Shown here in pieces: positions 43,641 to 52,692 of a stretch of 64,000 bases of DNA. The translations under genes and the position numbers were made by a program. Where the stretch lies: assembly GCA_964370715.1 (NCBI GenBank), contig CAYJKJ010000010.1, positions 1 through 64,000 of the forward strand, given 5' to 3'. Below the pieces are notes generated by a model that saw only the letters and a program-made list of their open reading frames with translations, did not search any database and was not told where the DNA came from. This stretch comes from CAYJAY01 sp964370715 (lineage in GTDB: Bacteria; Bacillota; Clostridia; Oscillospirales; Ruminococcaceae). Each line of letters begins with the position of its first letter. The stretch's first letter is position 1.

Positions 43641-44443
43641 AGATATATCACCATTCCCTCCTTCGCAAGACATCCAAAAGGCGAAATTTCAGTTATTTTT
43701 TGTTGAACTTCATCAAGTAAATCGTCGTTGCTTTTTGGGTCGTGGTGGAAAACCGCAAACTGTTTGCAACCGATTTTTAGCGCAGTGTCCACCGCTATAT
43801 CCCACCTTGTGTGTCCAAATCCTTTTTTGTTTTGATATTCTTGTTCTGAATACTGCCCATCGCATATAAATAATGTGCAATCGCTTGCAAATTCTATAAA
43901 CTGTTCGCTTGCTTGTTGTTCTATCTCGTTATCCGTTGCATAAACTATGCTTAAATCGTTATAGTCTAATCGATACATAAGGCACCCGCCGGGATGTTTT
44001 GCGTCGATAGTCGACACCTTAACATCCCCTATATAGAACTCACGTTTCGCTGTATGGCAGTTTATTTTAGCAAAAAACGCCTCAAACCCAACCGGCCACA
44101 AAGGCGGACTCATAAGGCAGTTTATCTGTTGTTGAATGTCTAGCCCATCTCGTTTTGCGCCATAGATGTCTATATTCATGCTTTCATCATACATAACATC
44201 CCAAAAAGGAAGCCCCGTTATATGGTCTATGTGGGTGTGGGAAAAGAGAACGTTAACATTTTTGCTGTTTTCTAAAAGGTCTTTTGATAGGTTGATTAAC
44301 CCGCTACCGGCATCAAACAAAAACAACTGTTTTCCAAGCGACACAAAAACGCAAGAGGTGTCGCCGCCATATTTTCTGTATTTAATACCTGCCATAGGCC
44401 TAGAGCCTCTAGCGCCCAAAAATTTTATAAATGTTTCAGCCAT
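43637..44443 (-). CDS. Metallo-beta-lactamase-fold hydrolase
   Basis: 268 residues. FSHTHIDHITGLP is the HxHxDH metal site; further ligands are offered by DAKHPGG and ATDNE, and GFGHTRW and FHHDP follow. The family includes phosphodiesterases and cyclic-nucleotide hydrolases. As first gene of the operon with a cyclase and an HD-GYP enzyme, a nucleotide-signal hydrolase role is attractive but unproven. It overlaps the GAF/HD-GYP gene by four bases. Confidence 0.85.
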   Translation of the reverse strand: MAETFIKFLGARGSRPMAGIKYRKYGGDTSCVFVSLGKQLFLFDAGSGLINLSKDLLENSKNVNVLFSHTHIDHITGLPFWDVMYDESMNIDIYGAKRDGLDIQQQINCLMSPPLWPVGFEAFFAKINCHTAKREFYIGDVKVSTIDAKHPGGCLMYRLDYNDLSIVYATDNEIEQQASEQFIEFASDCTLFICDGQYSEQEYQNKKGFGHTRWDIAVDTALKIGCKQFAVFHHDPKSNDDLLDEVQQKITEISPFGCLAKEGMVIYL

Positions 44444-44821
44444 TAAATAATCCTAATCTATTTTATTGAAACAAAATAGTTAATATCATATATACAATAT
44501 CACTTTATTTTAATTAAATTAATTCTATCATGTTATCAAAACTTTGTCGATATTTCTTTTGTGTTTTTAAGAAAAAGTTGCTTTTTTCATAATTATGGCA
44601 AAAAGAGTTTGTTTTTCAATGTAGATTGCTAAAAAAACATTGATATATCGTTTCAATTTATGTTAAAATACAAATAATGCGGATTTAAGACACCAAACTT
44701 CGGGAATTTGCGATTTATATTAACCTATGGTTATATTAACCTATGGTTATATGTTGCCTACGGTTATATGTAGCCTACGGCTATATGTTGCCTTTGGCTT
44801 AAATTAATGGAGGAATTAAAA
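44444..44821. other. Gap with tandem repeats between divergent units
   Basis: It holds the start region of the signalling operon on the left and the tandem repeat at 44717-44800 on the right. No gene is supported in either strand. Confidence 0.6.
44717..44800 (+). repeat. Five tandem 16-17-bp units with small palindromes
   Basis: CCTATGG or CCTACGG occurs at 44724, 44740, 44757 and 44774, with CCTTTGG at 44791, each within a TTATAT-rich unit. The first two units read TAACC-TAT-GGTTA, a perfect palindrome. The array ends about 20 bases before the ATG of the small membrane protein, so it could affect its translation or promoter. Confidence 0.75.
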
Positions 44822-45151
44822 ATGTTCACTTATGTATTGTTAGGTCTCGTTGCATACTACATCTACACAAATGTTATGGCATTAGTTAACCATCAAGGCC
44901 CTTGGGAATTGGTTCAATGGGTTATGCTTTTAATGACTGTTGCGTTTGTAGTTGTTTTTGTCATTTTGGCAAGAAGAGCTATTGCCCAAAACAAACAACA
45001 AAAACAAGAAAAGATAGAGGCAGAAAAAAGAGCTTCGCAATCTCTCGAAGAATCTGAACCTATCGAAGCGGAACTTGTAGACGAGCAAGACGGCGAGCAA
45101 CAGGACGATCAACAGCCTGTTGAAAAAAAATTAAGCAAATACGATGAGTAG
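44822..45151 (+). CDS. Small membrane protein with acidic tail, function unknown
   Basis: 109 residues from the ATG at 44822, with GGAGG nine bases upstream; an in-frame ATG at 44807 has no ribosome site. Two membrane helices (about 3-19 and 30-50) are followed by a charged helical region (KQQKQEKIEAEKRA) and a Glu/Asp/Gln-rich C-terminal tail. No family was recognised. It is single and ends at a terminator. Confidence 0.75.
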   Translation: MFTYVLLGLVAYYIYTNVMALVNHQGPWELVQWVMLLMTVAFVVVFVILARRAIAQNKQQKQEKIEAEKRASQSLEESEPIEAELVDEQDGEQQDDQQPVEKKLSKYDE

Positions 45152-45201
45152 TCAACGTTAGAAAACCCGGCTAAAAATCAATACCCTAAAAACAGAATAA
45201 T

Positions 45202-45246
45202 AAAACCTTTCTTGGGCAAACTTGCTTTAAGGAAGGTTTTTTGTTT
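45202..45246 (+). terminator. Terminator after the small membrane protein gene
   Basis: AAAACCTTTCTT pairs with AAGGAAGGTTTT (one G-U type position) and six Ts follow. Confidence 0.85.
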
Positions 45247-45344
45247 GTGAAAAATAAAAAAAGCACCCACAAACGATGTGCTGCAAACTGAAAGTCTGCC
45301 GTATTTAATGAAATTTTGCACGAGAAAGGAGCATCGTAATATTT

Positions 45345-45542
45345 ATGACATATTATGAATTTAAAGATCAAGAATTTCACATCGATATCAACAAAACCGA
45401 AAAAGCAGAACAGGTTGTTCCGTTTATGCCTTCGCCTACAGGGGATATCGTTATCAACCGAAAAGGTCAAAAGGTTTTCAAATCTGCAAACAGTTTCGAG
45501 GTAGAACGTCTGCGAGACTGGTCTTTAGAAAACAGGTTGTAG
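45345..45542 (+). CDS. Small protein of unknown function (65 residues)
   Basis: A short soluble protein that starts MTYYEFKDQEFHIDIN and has no signal peptide or membrane segment. AAAGGAG lies 13 bases before the ATG, and a strong terminator follows the stop directly. Both support a real gene. No family was recognised. Confidence 0.65.
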   Translation: MTYYEFKDQEFHIDINKTEKAEQVVPFMPSPTGDIVINRKGQKVFKSANSFEVERLRDWSLENRL

Positions 45543-45544
45543 CA

Positions 45545-45590
45545 AAAACAAAACCACAGGGTAAAAAGCTTATCCTGTGGTTTTGTTTTT
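45545..45590 (+). terminator. Terminator after the 65-residue protein gene
   Basis: AAAACAAAACCACAGG pairs with CCTGTGGTTTTGTTTT, followed by Ts. The A-rich left side makes it bidirectional. Confidence 0.9.
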
Positions 45591-45621
45591 GTATCAAAAT
45601 ATATAATATGAGCATAATATA

Positions 45622-45718
45622 AATAATCTCCGCCCATAGGGCGGAGATATTGGAAATACTGCTTGTCGTGCTTCGCTCGCCATTTTGCACCGTTGGTGCA
45701 AAAATCGCAGTATTTCTA
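45622..45718 (+). repeat. Hairpin repeat element, copy A
   Basis: Starts AATAATCTCC with a CTCCGCCC/GGGCGGAG hairpin. Then GAAATACTGC and GCAGTATTTC form an outer stem enclosing a TTTTGCACC/GGTGCAAAA hairpin. Copy B at 46391-46486 is the same element in inverted orientation with scattered changes. A further hairpin CTCCGC/GCGGAG lies at about 45741-45760. Confidence 0.75.
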
Positions 45719-45779
45719 AAACCTGAGTCTTTGATCTAAAATCTCCGCTTTCGGCGGAGATTATTGAAAGGGGTACAAC

Positions 45780-46274
45780 ATGAAAAAGATATTAATCATA
45801 ATAAGTTTAGCAATAGCGACAGCTTCTTTGTTGCTGGTTACTTTAGGAGAGATAGACGAGATAACATTTTTTTCGATAATTGTTATCCTGTTTGTTGTAG
45901 TTGCAGTAACATTTATCGATAACAAGCCGTTTAATCTTAACGAGATATTTGACGATGCTCAACATAAAAAGCCCATTCCCGATATAAAACTTCCAAAACA
46001 AACTGTTTGGGCAAACTTCGAAACCCATGACAACCTTCTAATAGAGACCGCCCGAATTTCGTATATAATAGCAAGAAAAACAATTATTGATGACAAACAA
46101 CGATTAGTCCTGCCCTCTATTCTCCACGCCCAAACCATCATGAAAACCAACAACCTTGGCACCGATAAGCAGATCAAAAGCGCAATAATAACCGTTTTGA
46201 AGCTCTATTTCCCAAGCGACTTTGCTTTGCTCAAAAAAGAGACTAAAGCTTCTTTCCTTGATGCTATCTGCTGA
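45780..46274 (+). CDS. Membrane protein of unknown function between inverted repeats
   Basis: 164 residues. Two membrane helices (about 4-22 and 28-46) are followed by a soluble helical domain with NLLIETARISYIIARK and SIITVLKLYFPSD-like segments. The site AAAGGGG precedes the ATG. The last 18 bases of the gene plus the next seven recur exactly inside the element at 58 kb, so the gene's 3' end is part of a repeated sequence. No known family was recognised. Confidence 0.68.
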   Translation: MKKILIIISLAIATASLLLVTLGEIDEITFFSIIVILFVVVAVTFIDNKPFNLNEIFDDAQHKKPIPDIKLPKQTVWANFETHDNLLIETARISYIIARKTIIDDKQRLVLPSILHAQTIMKTNNLGTDKQIKSAIITVLKLYFPSDFALLKKETKASFLDAIC

Positions 46275-46325
46275 ATTTTCGTTGATTTTCAAATGATGAT
46301 ATTCTATTGTTAACCCACGTGACAA

Positions 46326-46349
46326 AAAGGGGGGCTTTCGCCCCCCTTT
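46326..46349. terminator. Terminator between the membrane protein gene and the EF-G-like gene
   Basis: AAAGGGGGGC and a C-rich matching arm around a TTTCG loop, with A and T flanks. Confidence 0.82.
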
Positions 46350-46390
46350 AATTTATTGTGTTTTTATATTTAGCTCAAAGCTTTTGGTTT

Positions 46391-46486
46391 TAGAAATACT
46401 GCGATTTTTGCGCCCATCGGAGCAAAATGGCGAGCGAATCTCGACAAGTAGTATTTCCAATAGCTTCACCGAAGGTGAGGATTATT
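46391..46486 (-). repeat. Hairpin repeat element, copy B (inverted relative to copy A)
   Basis: Read on the minus strand it follows copy A base for base over most of about 96 bases: AATAATCC, a CTCACC-type hairpin, TTGGAAATACT, the TTCGCTCGCCATTTTGC segment, and GCAGTATTTCT. It ends just after the stop of the EF-G-like gene. The two copies flank the gene at 45780-46274. Confidence 0.75.
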
Positions 46487-46492
46487 TTTTCT

Positions 46493-48574
46493 CTATTCGT
46501 CTGATTCTTCAGCTTTAAGTTTCTTCGCTTCTTCGATAACTTTAGCTTCGTGGGTCGATGGAAGAGCCTCATATTTTAAGAACTCCATCGTGAAACTGCC
46601 TCGACCTTGAGTTGAAGAACGCATATATGTTGTGAAATCATGTAGCTCGGATTGCGGAATTTCTGCATCAACAAGTTGCATTCCGGCTTCGTCCGGGTTC
46701 ATTCCAACAACTCTGCCCCTACGTTTTGTAACTTCGCCCATTATATCCCCTGTGTTGCTGTCGGGAACAAGAGCTTTAACGCTCATTATAGGTTCAAGCA
46801 AAACGGGAGATGCTGTCGCAAGACCGGCTTTAAACGCAAGGCTTGCCGCCATTTTAAACGCCATTTCGGAACTGTCGACCGGATGGTATGAACCATCAAC
46901 CAAACGAGCTTTCAAACCAACAACGGGATAACCCGCCAAAACACCTTTTTTAATGCTGTCTCTAAGGCCTTTTTCAACTGCGGGGAAAAAGTTTTTCGGA
47001 ACAGCTCCGCCAAAAACTTTATCCTCGAATATGAGATCTTCGCCCTCTGTATGTGGTTCGAATTCAATCCAAACATCACCAAACTGGCCATGTCCACCCG
47101 ATTGTTTTTTATGTCTACCTTGAACTTTAACTTTTTTGCGGATAGTTTCTCTATATGCAACTCTCGGAGCTTCAAGAGCAACTTCAACGCCAAACTTTGA
47201 TTTTAATTTGCTCACTATAACATCGATGTGTTGTTCGCCAAGACCCGAAAGAATCTGTTGAACAGTCTCGCTGTTAACGTGGTATGAAATGGTTCTATCC
47301 TCTTCACAAAGTCTTTGGATAGCCCCCGAAATCTTGCTTTCATCGCCTTTCTTTGTTGGGCGAATCGACATCGAGAAACTCGGAACCGGGAATTCAAGCG
47401 GTTTAACTCTAACAACTTTAGAACTAGCGCAAAGGGTATCCCCTGTTTTTGCTTTGTCTAGCTTTGTTATCGCTCCGATATCCCCTGCTTTAATCTCTTT
47501 AACATCCGTTTGCTTTTTACCCTTTATGCTCAATAGTTTTCCAAGGCGTTCTTGTTCCCCTGTTGTTGCGTTAACAAACTGACCGTCTGCCGAAAACTTG
47601 CCCGAAATAACTTTAATGTATGAAAGTTTTCCAACAAAAGGATCTGCAACGGTTTTAAAGATAAATCCAACCGCCGGGTCATCGGCGTTGCATTTAATGA
47701 AAATCTCTTCACCTTGTTTATCAAACGCCAACACACCTTCAGCATCCGCTGCCGATGGCAAAACTTCATTGATAACATGAAGAGCAAGGCCGATGCCTTC
47801 GAGCTTTAAAGAGTCTCCGCAAACTACAGGCGCTACTGCACAACTGCGGACACCTTCTTTTAGCCCTTTAACAATCTCGTCGTATGTGAAAGGCTCTTCA
47901 GCCAAAAACTTTTCGAGAAGTTCTTCATCCGATTCGGCGATAGCCTCGATGAATGATTTATAATATTCCGCAATCTGCGGATCATCTTTCGGGAACGGAA
48001 CCTCGGATTCTTTTCCATCTACATAAGTAAATGCTTTTGAGGTCATGAGATCTGCATATATCGTTGGTTTCTTTTCCTCTGTCAACGCAACAACAACGGG
48101 GCAAACCGCCATTCCGAAATTTTCTTTTAAATCAGCAAATGTTTTTGCAAAATCAGCGTTTTCCGACGCCATTTTCGAAACATAAAACACTCTTGCCTTT
48201 TTCTTTTTGTTTGCTAGTTTGTTTGCTTTTTGCGCTCCAACAGCAACGCCCGAACGCCCACTAACACATATGATGACCGATTCTGCCGCCATTATGCCTT
48301 CATATAATCCGAGTTCAAAATCAAAAAGACCCGGCGCATCGATAAGGTTAACTTTGCAATTTTTGTATTCGTAAGGAGCTATCGCGGTCGAAATAGACGC
48401 TTTTCTTTTAATCTCTTCCGGGTCAAAGTCGGTCACTGTGTTTCCGTCGGTAACCGAACCCAACCTCTCGGAAAATTTAGTCAAGTGTAATAATGCCTCG
48501 ACAAACGAGGTCTTACCGCTCGAGCTGTGCCCCGCAACCATAACGTTGCGGATTTTATCCGGTGTGAAGTCCAT
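46493..48574 (-). CDS. EF-G-like protein with altered GTPase motifs
   Basis: 693 residues with the five-domain layout of elongation factor G paralogues (EF-G2-like). G1 is GHSSSGKT at 15-22. G3 reads DAPGLFDF at 79-86, lacking the His that activates water in translational GTPases. G4 reads SKMA at 133-136, where guanine-specifying NKxD is expected. Domain IV is present (GGHGQFGDVWIEFEP). The protein is full length and in frame, so it is a divergent paralogue and not a pseudogene. GTP hydrolysis and guanine selectivity are doubtful. Its role may be ribosomal or regulatory; unknown. Confidence 0.88.
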   Translation of the reverse strand: MDFTPDKIRNVMVAGHSSSGKTSFVEALLHLTKFSERLGSVTDGNTVTDFDPEEIKRKASISTAIAPYEYKNCKVNLIDAPGLFDFELGLYEGIMAAESVIICVSGRSGVAVGAQKANKLANKKKKARVFYVSKMASENADFAKTFADLKENFGMAVCPVVVALTEEKKPTIYADLMTSKAFTYVDGKESEVPFPKDDPQIAEYYKSFIEAIAESDEELLEKFLAEEPFTYDEIVKGLKEGVRSCAVAPVVCGDSLKLEGIGLALHVINEVLPSAADAEGVLAFDKQGEEIFIKCNADDPAVGFIFKTVADPFVGKLSYIKVISGKFSADGQFVNATTGEQERLGKLLSIKGKKQTDVKEIKAGDIGAITKLDKAKTGDTLCASSKVVRVKPLEFPVPSFSMSIRPTKKGDESKISGAIQRLCEEDRTISYHVNSETVQQILSGLGEQHIDVIVSKLKSKFGVEVALEAPRVAYRETIRKKVKVQGRHKKQSGGHGQFGDVWIEFEPHTEGEDLIFEDKVFGGAVPKNFFPAVEKGLRDSIKKGVLAGYPVVGLKARLVDGSYHPVDSSEMAFKMAASLAFKAGLATASPVLLEPIMSVKALVPDSNTGDIMGEVTKRRGRVVGMNPDEAGMQLVDAEIPQSELHDFTTYMRSSTQGRGSFTMEFLKYEALPSTHEAKVIEEAKKLKAEESDE

Positions 48575-48747
48575 AAAAAATTCCCCCTAAGTTTATTTCT
48601 GTGCAGATTGCATTAAAAAACAATCATTTTACAACCTTAAAGGTAATTTTACCACAAAATCAAAAAATATAAAAGTAATATAATGGCTTTTTTATACTTT
48701 AATTAGTATAAATTATTAGACGTTATTTGTGCAATTTGCCGAACGGG

Positions 48748-51462
48748 TTAGTATCTCCTAATGAAGGAATAACCAAGCATAGCGGCAAGCCAAGCGAGTT
48801 GGAACAGCAAAGCCGACAACGAACCTATCGAGAAAACCGCTCCCCAAATCGACATTGCAAGAGCGATAGTAATGCCAACTAGCATCGAGCTTAATTCAAG
48901 AATGCCGGTTATTTTAATGGCATTCCGAACGTTGTAGCAACCTTTAATTCCTTTGAAATAGTTAATAAGCTTACCGGTGAACGTTATCGACGAAGTTGTA
49001 TGCGGAGCATATTCGGTGAACCTTGAAAGATCAAACAGGTCGACCTCGCGAATAACCGAAACCATAGCTCTTGGTATTCCATAGTTTCTAGAGACTTTTT
49101 CAGGCGTAATATTGAAATCCCTTGTTCTAACAAGCAAACTTACCCCTTCTTTTTCCAAGCCATGAACAACTTGAGCAACATCGGGGCTAGGGTTATAGCT
49201 TAAAATAAACATAGCGGAAAGCTTGCCCGAAACCGCAAGATAGATAGCGTCTCTTGTGCTTTTATGTGTGTATCTGTTTTCATAGTCTCTCGAAGGTATT
49301 TGGACTTCGTGTGTCGCTAAAAGTTCCCTGTTACCAAGGATTATTCTTTCTTTGCCAACCCAAAAGCTATATCCCAAACCATCTTCATAAACAACGCTGT
49401 CTACCTCGAAAAGCATTTCGGTTTTGTTTTGGATAACGTTTAAAAACACTCCCGACATCGTGTCGCACGATTGAATCAACACCGATGCTGCATAGAGTAT
49501 CGCCATGTCGATTCGTTCTTTTTCAAACGTTTTAATCCCATGTAGTTTTATCTGGCTTTTTTCATATAGGTCATGCCCTTCAACCACAACACAACCGGCG
49601 TCGACGACATCTTCGATAGCGCTAAACCCCGGAACCATAACTTCATGATTTTTTATATCACTTTGCATCTTGAAAAACGGTGCGAAACTAACAAGGCCCG
49701 CAAAACAAGGAACAGAAAGCGCCGACGACAACGCAAGGGTTGTCACAACATCTGCCGGGCTGCTTGTTAAAATGTATGTTATTGCACCACACAAGATATT
49801 AACTATTAAAACAATCGTTGCAACTTTATACACCGATTCGTTATCGGGATCGAGAGAGTTTGAATGAAAAAGAAAATCATCGGTAAACGATGTCTTTCTT
49901 TTAACCAAAACGCTCGAGCTGTCAACCTCAACGCCCCTCGTTATTCTTTCGGTCAACTGTTGATTGTAAAGCGGAGCGGCGGCATATTTTTCCCCACCAT
50001 CCGCAATAAACCGCATATTGTTTAAAATTCTTTGGCTGTTTAAAAACTGCCCGGCGCTATAGCAAACAATGACCAACGCCGAAACAGCGGTGACTAGCGG
50101 TTTTGTTATATCGCTTGAAAAAACAAGATACAACAACGGCTGGGCAAAAGCGAACAAAAACGAATACACCAAAGCCGATGACATATCAGCTTTAAATGTA
50201 AATAAATTTATAAATCCCTTTAAAACTACCGAATAGTTAAGCAAAAAAGCTCCCAAAATGAGAACTGCATTTAACGCATAAAATGCCTGCGGATCGCTCG
50301 TTATGTCATAGAGAAAGTTATAGTTATATTCAACCGCCAAGTTTAAAACAACTAGGCTTATAAATATAACAACTGCCGTTGCTAGTTTTAAAGCATTCTT
50401 TATATTTTTTGAAACCAACAATGCGATGACCGATTCGGTTTGTTTCTCGTCAGTAAATTCAAACTCTATCGGATGTTCTTCGGGAAGTTCGTCGTCGAAA
50501 ACAGAGGTTCTCTCGCCCTTTGATTCGAGTTGCTCCTGTTCAGAAAACTCGTTATCATCAAAATTAACCTGAACAAACTCCCCTGTACCTGCTGAAAAAA
50601 TATCGTCGGATTCGTCTACATCTGCGCCTTTTTTCTTTTTGCTTTTTTGTTTCTTAGGTTTCTTATTGAGTTTACCGGCTATTGAGGAAAGAAATTTTGT
50701 TTTCTTTTCTTGGCGCTTACCCGCAATAACCGCATCGCTAAAAAAATCTTTGAAGTCCTCCTCGTCCGACTTCCCTTCAACATCTAGCAAAGTTTTTTTG
50801 CTTTGATCTAAAATATCGCTATCTACCGAAAGATCTATCCTTTCAAACATCCCTGTTTCAACCCTTGGGAGTTGTCCCGGCGGAACTTCGTTGGTTCTTA
50901 GCGGTTGTGTATCAAATTGTTGCGTGAATATTGGGTGTGTCGCCGGATTTCTATCGGAGTATGGCGAGGAATAATCAAATGCATTGTTAACGGGTGGCGC
51001 TATCGCTCCTGTGTATTCGTTGAAAGCAGAAGTTCCAAAACCTTGCGTTTGTTGGCTTCTTGCCGCACGGGTTGTGTCAACATTTAGATTGCCAAACGAG
51101 ATTGAAGGGTTTGTGTCATAATAAACAGGTTGCGAATATTCCGCATTATAATAATCGTTTTGTTGGTATGGGTCGGGTTGGTAATAGCCGTTTTGTCTAT
51201 CAAACGCATCTGTTCCACCCATCGTGTCATACTGTTGATAGTCGTAGCCACCCTCGCTATACCCTTGTTGATACATATTTAAATCTGTGTAGGTGTCCTC
51301 GCCATACGGCAACATATTTTCAAAATCTTGATTCCCTTGTTGATATGCGTCGCCGTAATACAAATCCGCCCCCGGAATTTGGGAGGTGTTCCCTGTTTGC
51401 GATGTGCCATGAATTCTGTTTAAGATATCTTCAAGCTGTGCATCTTTATTAAATTGATCCAT
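48748..51462 (-). CDS. P-type-ATPase-like membrane protein without the catalytic Asp motif
   Basis: 904 residues. Residues 1-210 are rich in Tyr, Gln, Asn, Asp and Gly (prion-like); a basic KKPKKQKSKKKK patch lies near 270. Membrane helices occur at about 355-375, 390-470, 560-600 and 850-900. The layout follows heavy-metal P-type ATPases: SVPCFAGL near 587 resembles the CPx helix. About 41 residues later, where DKTGTLT should stand, the sequence is VVEGHDLYE. GNRELL and a GDGxNDxxAL-less hinge region follow. Phosphorylation is therefore impossible by the usual route. A sensor or scaffold role is likely. Confidence 0.7.
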   Translation of the reverse strand: MDQFNKDAQLEDILNRIHGTSQTGNTSQIPGADLYYGDAYQQGNQDFENMLPYGEDTYTDLNMYQQGYSEGGYDYQQYDTMGGTDAFDRQNGYYQPDPYQQNDYYNAEYSQPVYYDTNPSISFGNLNVDTTRAARSQQTQGFGTSAFNEYTGAIAPPVNNAFDYSSPYSDRNPATHPIFTQQFDTQPLRTNEVPPGQLPRVETGMFERIDLSVDSDILDQSKKTLLDVEGKSDEEDFKDFFSDAVIAGKRQEKKTKFLSSIAGKLNKKPKKQKSKKKKGADVDESDDIFSAGTGEFVQVNFDDNEFSEQEQLESKGERTSVFDDELPEEHPIEFEFTDEKQTESVIALLVSKNIKNALKLATAVVIFISLVVLNLAVEYNYNFLYDITSDPQAFYALNAVLILGAFLLNYSVVLKGFINLFTFKADMSSALVYSFLFAFAQPLLYLVFSSDITKPLVTAVSALVIVCYSAGQFLNSQRILNNMRFIADGGEKYAAAPLYNQQLTERITRGVEVDSSSVLVKRKTSFTDDFLFHSNSLDPDNESVYKVATIVLIVNILCGAITYILTSSPADVVTTLALSSALSVPCFAGLVSFAPFFKMQSDIKNHEVMVPGFSAIEDVVDAGCVVVEGHDLYEKSQIKLHGIKTFEKERIDMAILYAASVLIQSCDTMSGVFLNVIQNKTEMLFEVDSVVYEDGLGYSFWVGKERIILGNRELLATHEVQIPSRDYENRYTHKSTRDAIYLAVSGKLSAMFILSYNPSPDVAQVVHGLEKEGVSLLVRTRDFNITPEKVSRNYGIPRAMVSVIREVDLFDLSRFTEYAPHTTSSITFTGKLINYFKGIKGCYNVRNAIKITGILELSSMLVGITIALAMSIWGAVFSIGSLSALLFQLAWLAAMLGYSFIRRY

Positions 51463-51482
51463 ATAGTATACCTCTAATCAAA

Positions 51483-52259
51483 TTAACCTTTAAGTTTTCT
51501 TTGTCGTACAATTTCATATATAACTATCCCCGACGCAACCGAAGCGTTGAGCGACGAGATGTTTCCATGAAGCGGGATCGAAATAGTTTGGTCGCAAAGT
51601 TCTTTAACAAGCTTCGAAACCCCTGAACCCTCGGAACCCACCACAATGGCAATAGATCCCGTGAGATTGGCGGTCGTTAGATAATCGCCATCCGAATCGG
51701 TTGCATAGCAAAACACTCCGGCTTTTTTAAGCTCTCTAACCGTTTGGGCAATGTTTGCAACCCTTGCGATCTTCATATAGCTAACCGCACCGGCAGACGC
51801 TCTTAGAACCGATGTGGTTATTGTGCATCCGCCCCTTTTTGGGATAATAATTCCATGCGCTCCGGCACATTCCGCCGTTCTTATTATCGCTCCCAAATTA
51901 TGGGGATCTTCGATGCCGTCCGCAATAACAATTAACGGGTCTTGGTTATTGTCTGTAGCAAAATCCAAAATATCCCTTATATCACAATAGTTTGCAATAG
52001 TAGCCTGAGCCGCTATCCCTTGGTGTCGCTTGCTCGAGCAAAGCTTTTCAAGCTTCATCGGATGAATAGATTTAACCACAACATCGTTTTTCTTTGCAAG
52101 TGAAATGAAAAAGCTTTTTTCTTTTTCGGATTGATCGTTTGAAATATATAAGCTGTCAACCGAAGTTCCGCTCTTTAAAAGTTCGATAACTGCATTCTTT
52201 CCATACACTATCTCGCTTTCATTGTCGCCTTCAAAAAATTGTTTATTATCGTTGTTCAA
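51483..52259 (-). CDS. rlmB: 23S rRNA 2'-O-methyltransferase RlmB/TrmH family
   Basis: 258 residues. An N-terminal substrate-binding domain (VYGKNAVIELL) is followed by the SpoU knotted domain: IADGIEDPHNLGAIIRTAE, VVGSEGSGVS and PLHGNISSLNASVASGI carry the three SPOUT motifs. It uses AdoMet to methylate a guanosine ribose in 23S rRNA. It precedes the P-type-ATPase-like gene by 20 bases. Confidence 0.93.
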   Translation of the reverse strand: MNNDNKQFFEGDNESEIVYGKNAVIELLKSGTSVDSLYISNDQSEKEKSFFISLAKKNDVVVKSIHPMKLEKLCSSKRHQGIAAQATIANYCDIRDILDFATDNNQDPLIVIADGIEDPHNLGAIIRTAECAGAHGIIIPKRGGCTITTSVLRASAGAVSYMKIARVANIAQTVRELKKAGVFCYATDSDGDYLTTANLTGSIAIVVGSEGSGVSKLVKELCDQTISIPLHGNISSLNASVASGIVIYEIVRQRKLKG

Positions 52260-52692
52260 AACACACCGCCTCTTTAAAAAATTACATTGCCTTTTATTAT
52301 ATCACGTTTTTAGTTTGATGTTAACCGAAAATACAAAATATTATTACATTTTTTCGTAATTTTTTTTGCTTTAACACAACTTACATGAAAAATCGATATT
52401 ACTATGAGTAATGTTAGATTTATGCATTTCTTGTTGAAAAACCTGTTGAAACTGTTGAATAATCGAGAAAAAACCGCTTTTCTACAAGGTTTTATTAGGT
52501 TTTCAACATCGTTTTCAACATACAGTCGAAAACTTTCGACAAAACATTCTGTAAAACGACAAAATGTCTAGTCCGCAAACTGCTGTAAATTAACCTAAAA
52601 TAACGTTCAAATTGATTAAAAAGTAACAATTGCAATTTTAATAAAACTATGCATTAATTAAAACTGAAATAAAATATATAAGAGGTGTAATT
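52260..52692. other. AT-rich gap with repeated GTTGAAA words
   Basis: Between divergent genes. Near 52430-52530 the word GTTGAAA or its complement TTTCAAC occurs several times, and GTTGAAAAACCT can pair with AGGTTTTCAAC. Small hairpins such as GTCGAAA/TTTCGAC follow at 52525-52541. No gene or known motif was recognised. Confidence 0.5.

Noticed and set aside
44717..44800. CRISPR array
   Set aside because: Units of 16-17 bp are contiguous with no spacers; no cas genes are present.
48748..51462. Active heavy-metal exporting ATPase
   Set aside because: The phosphorylation motif and the usual DxD-type hinge are missing, so transport by the P-type cycle cannot be claimed.
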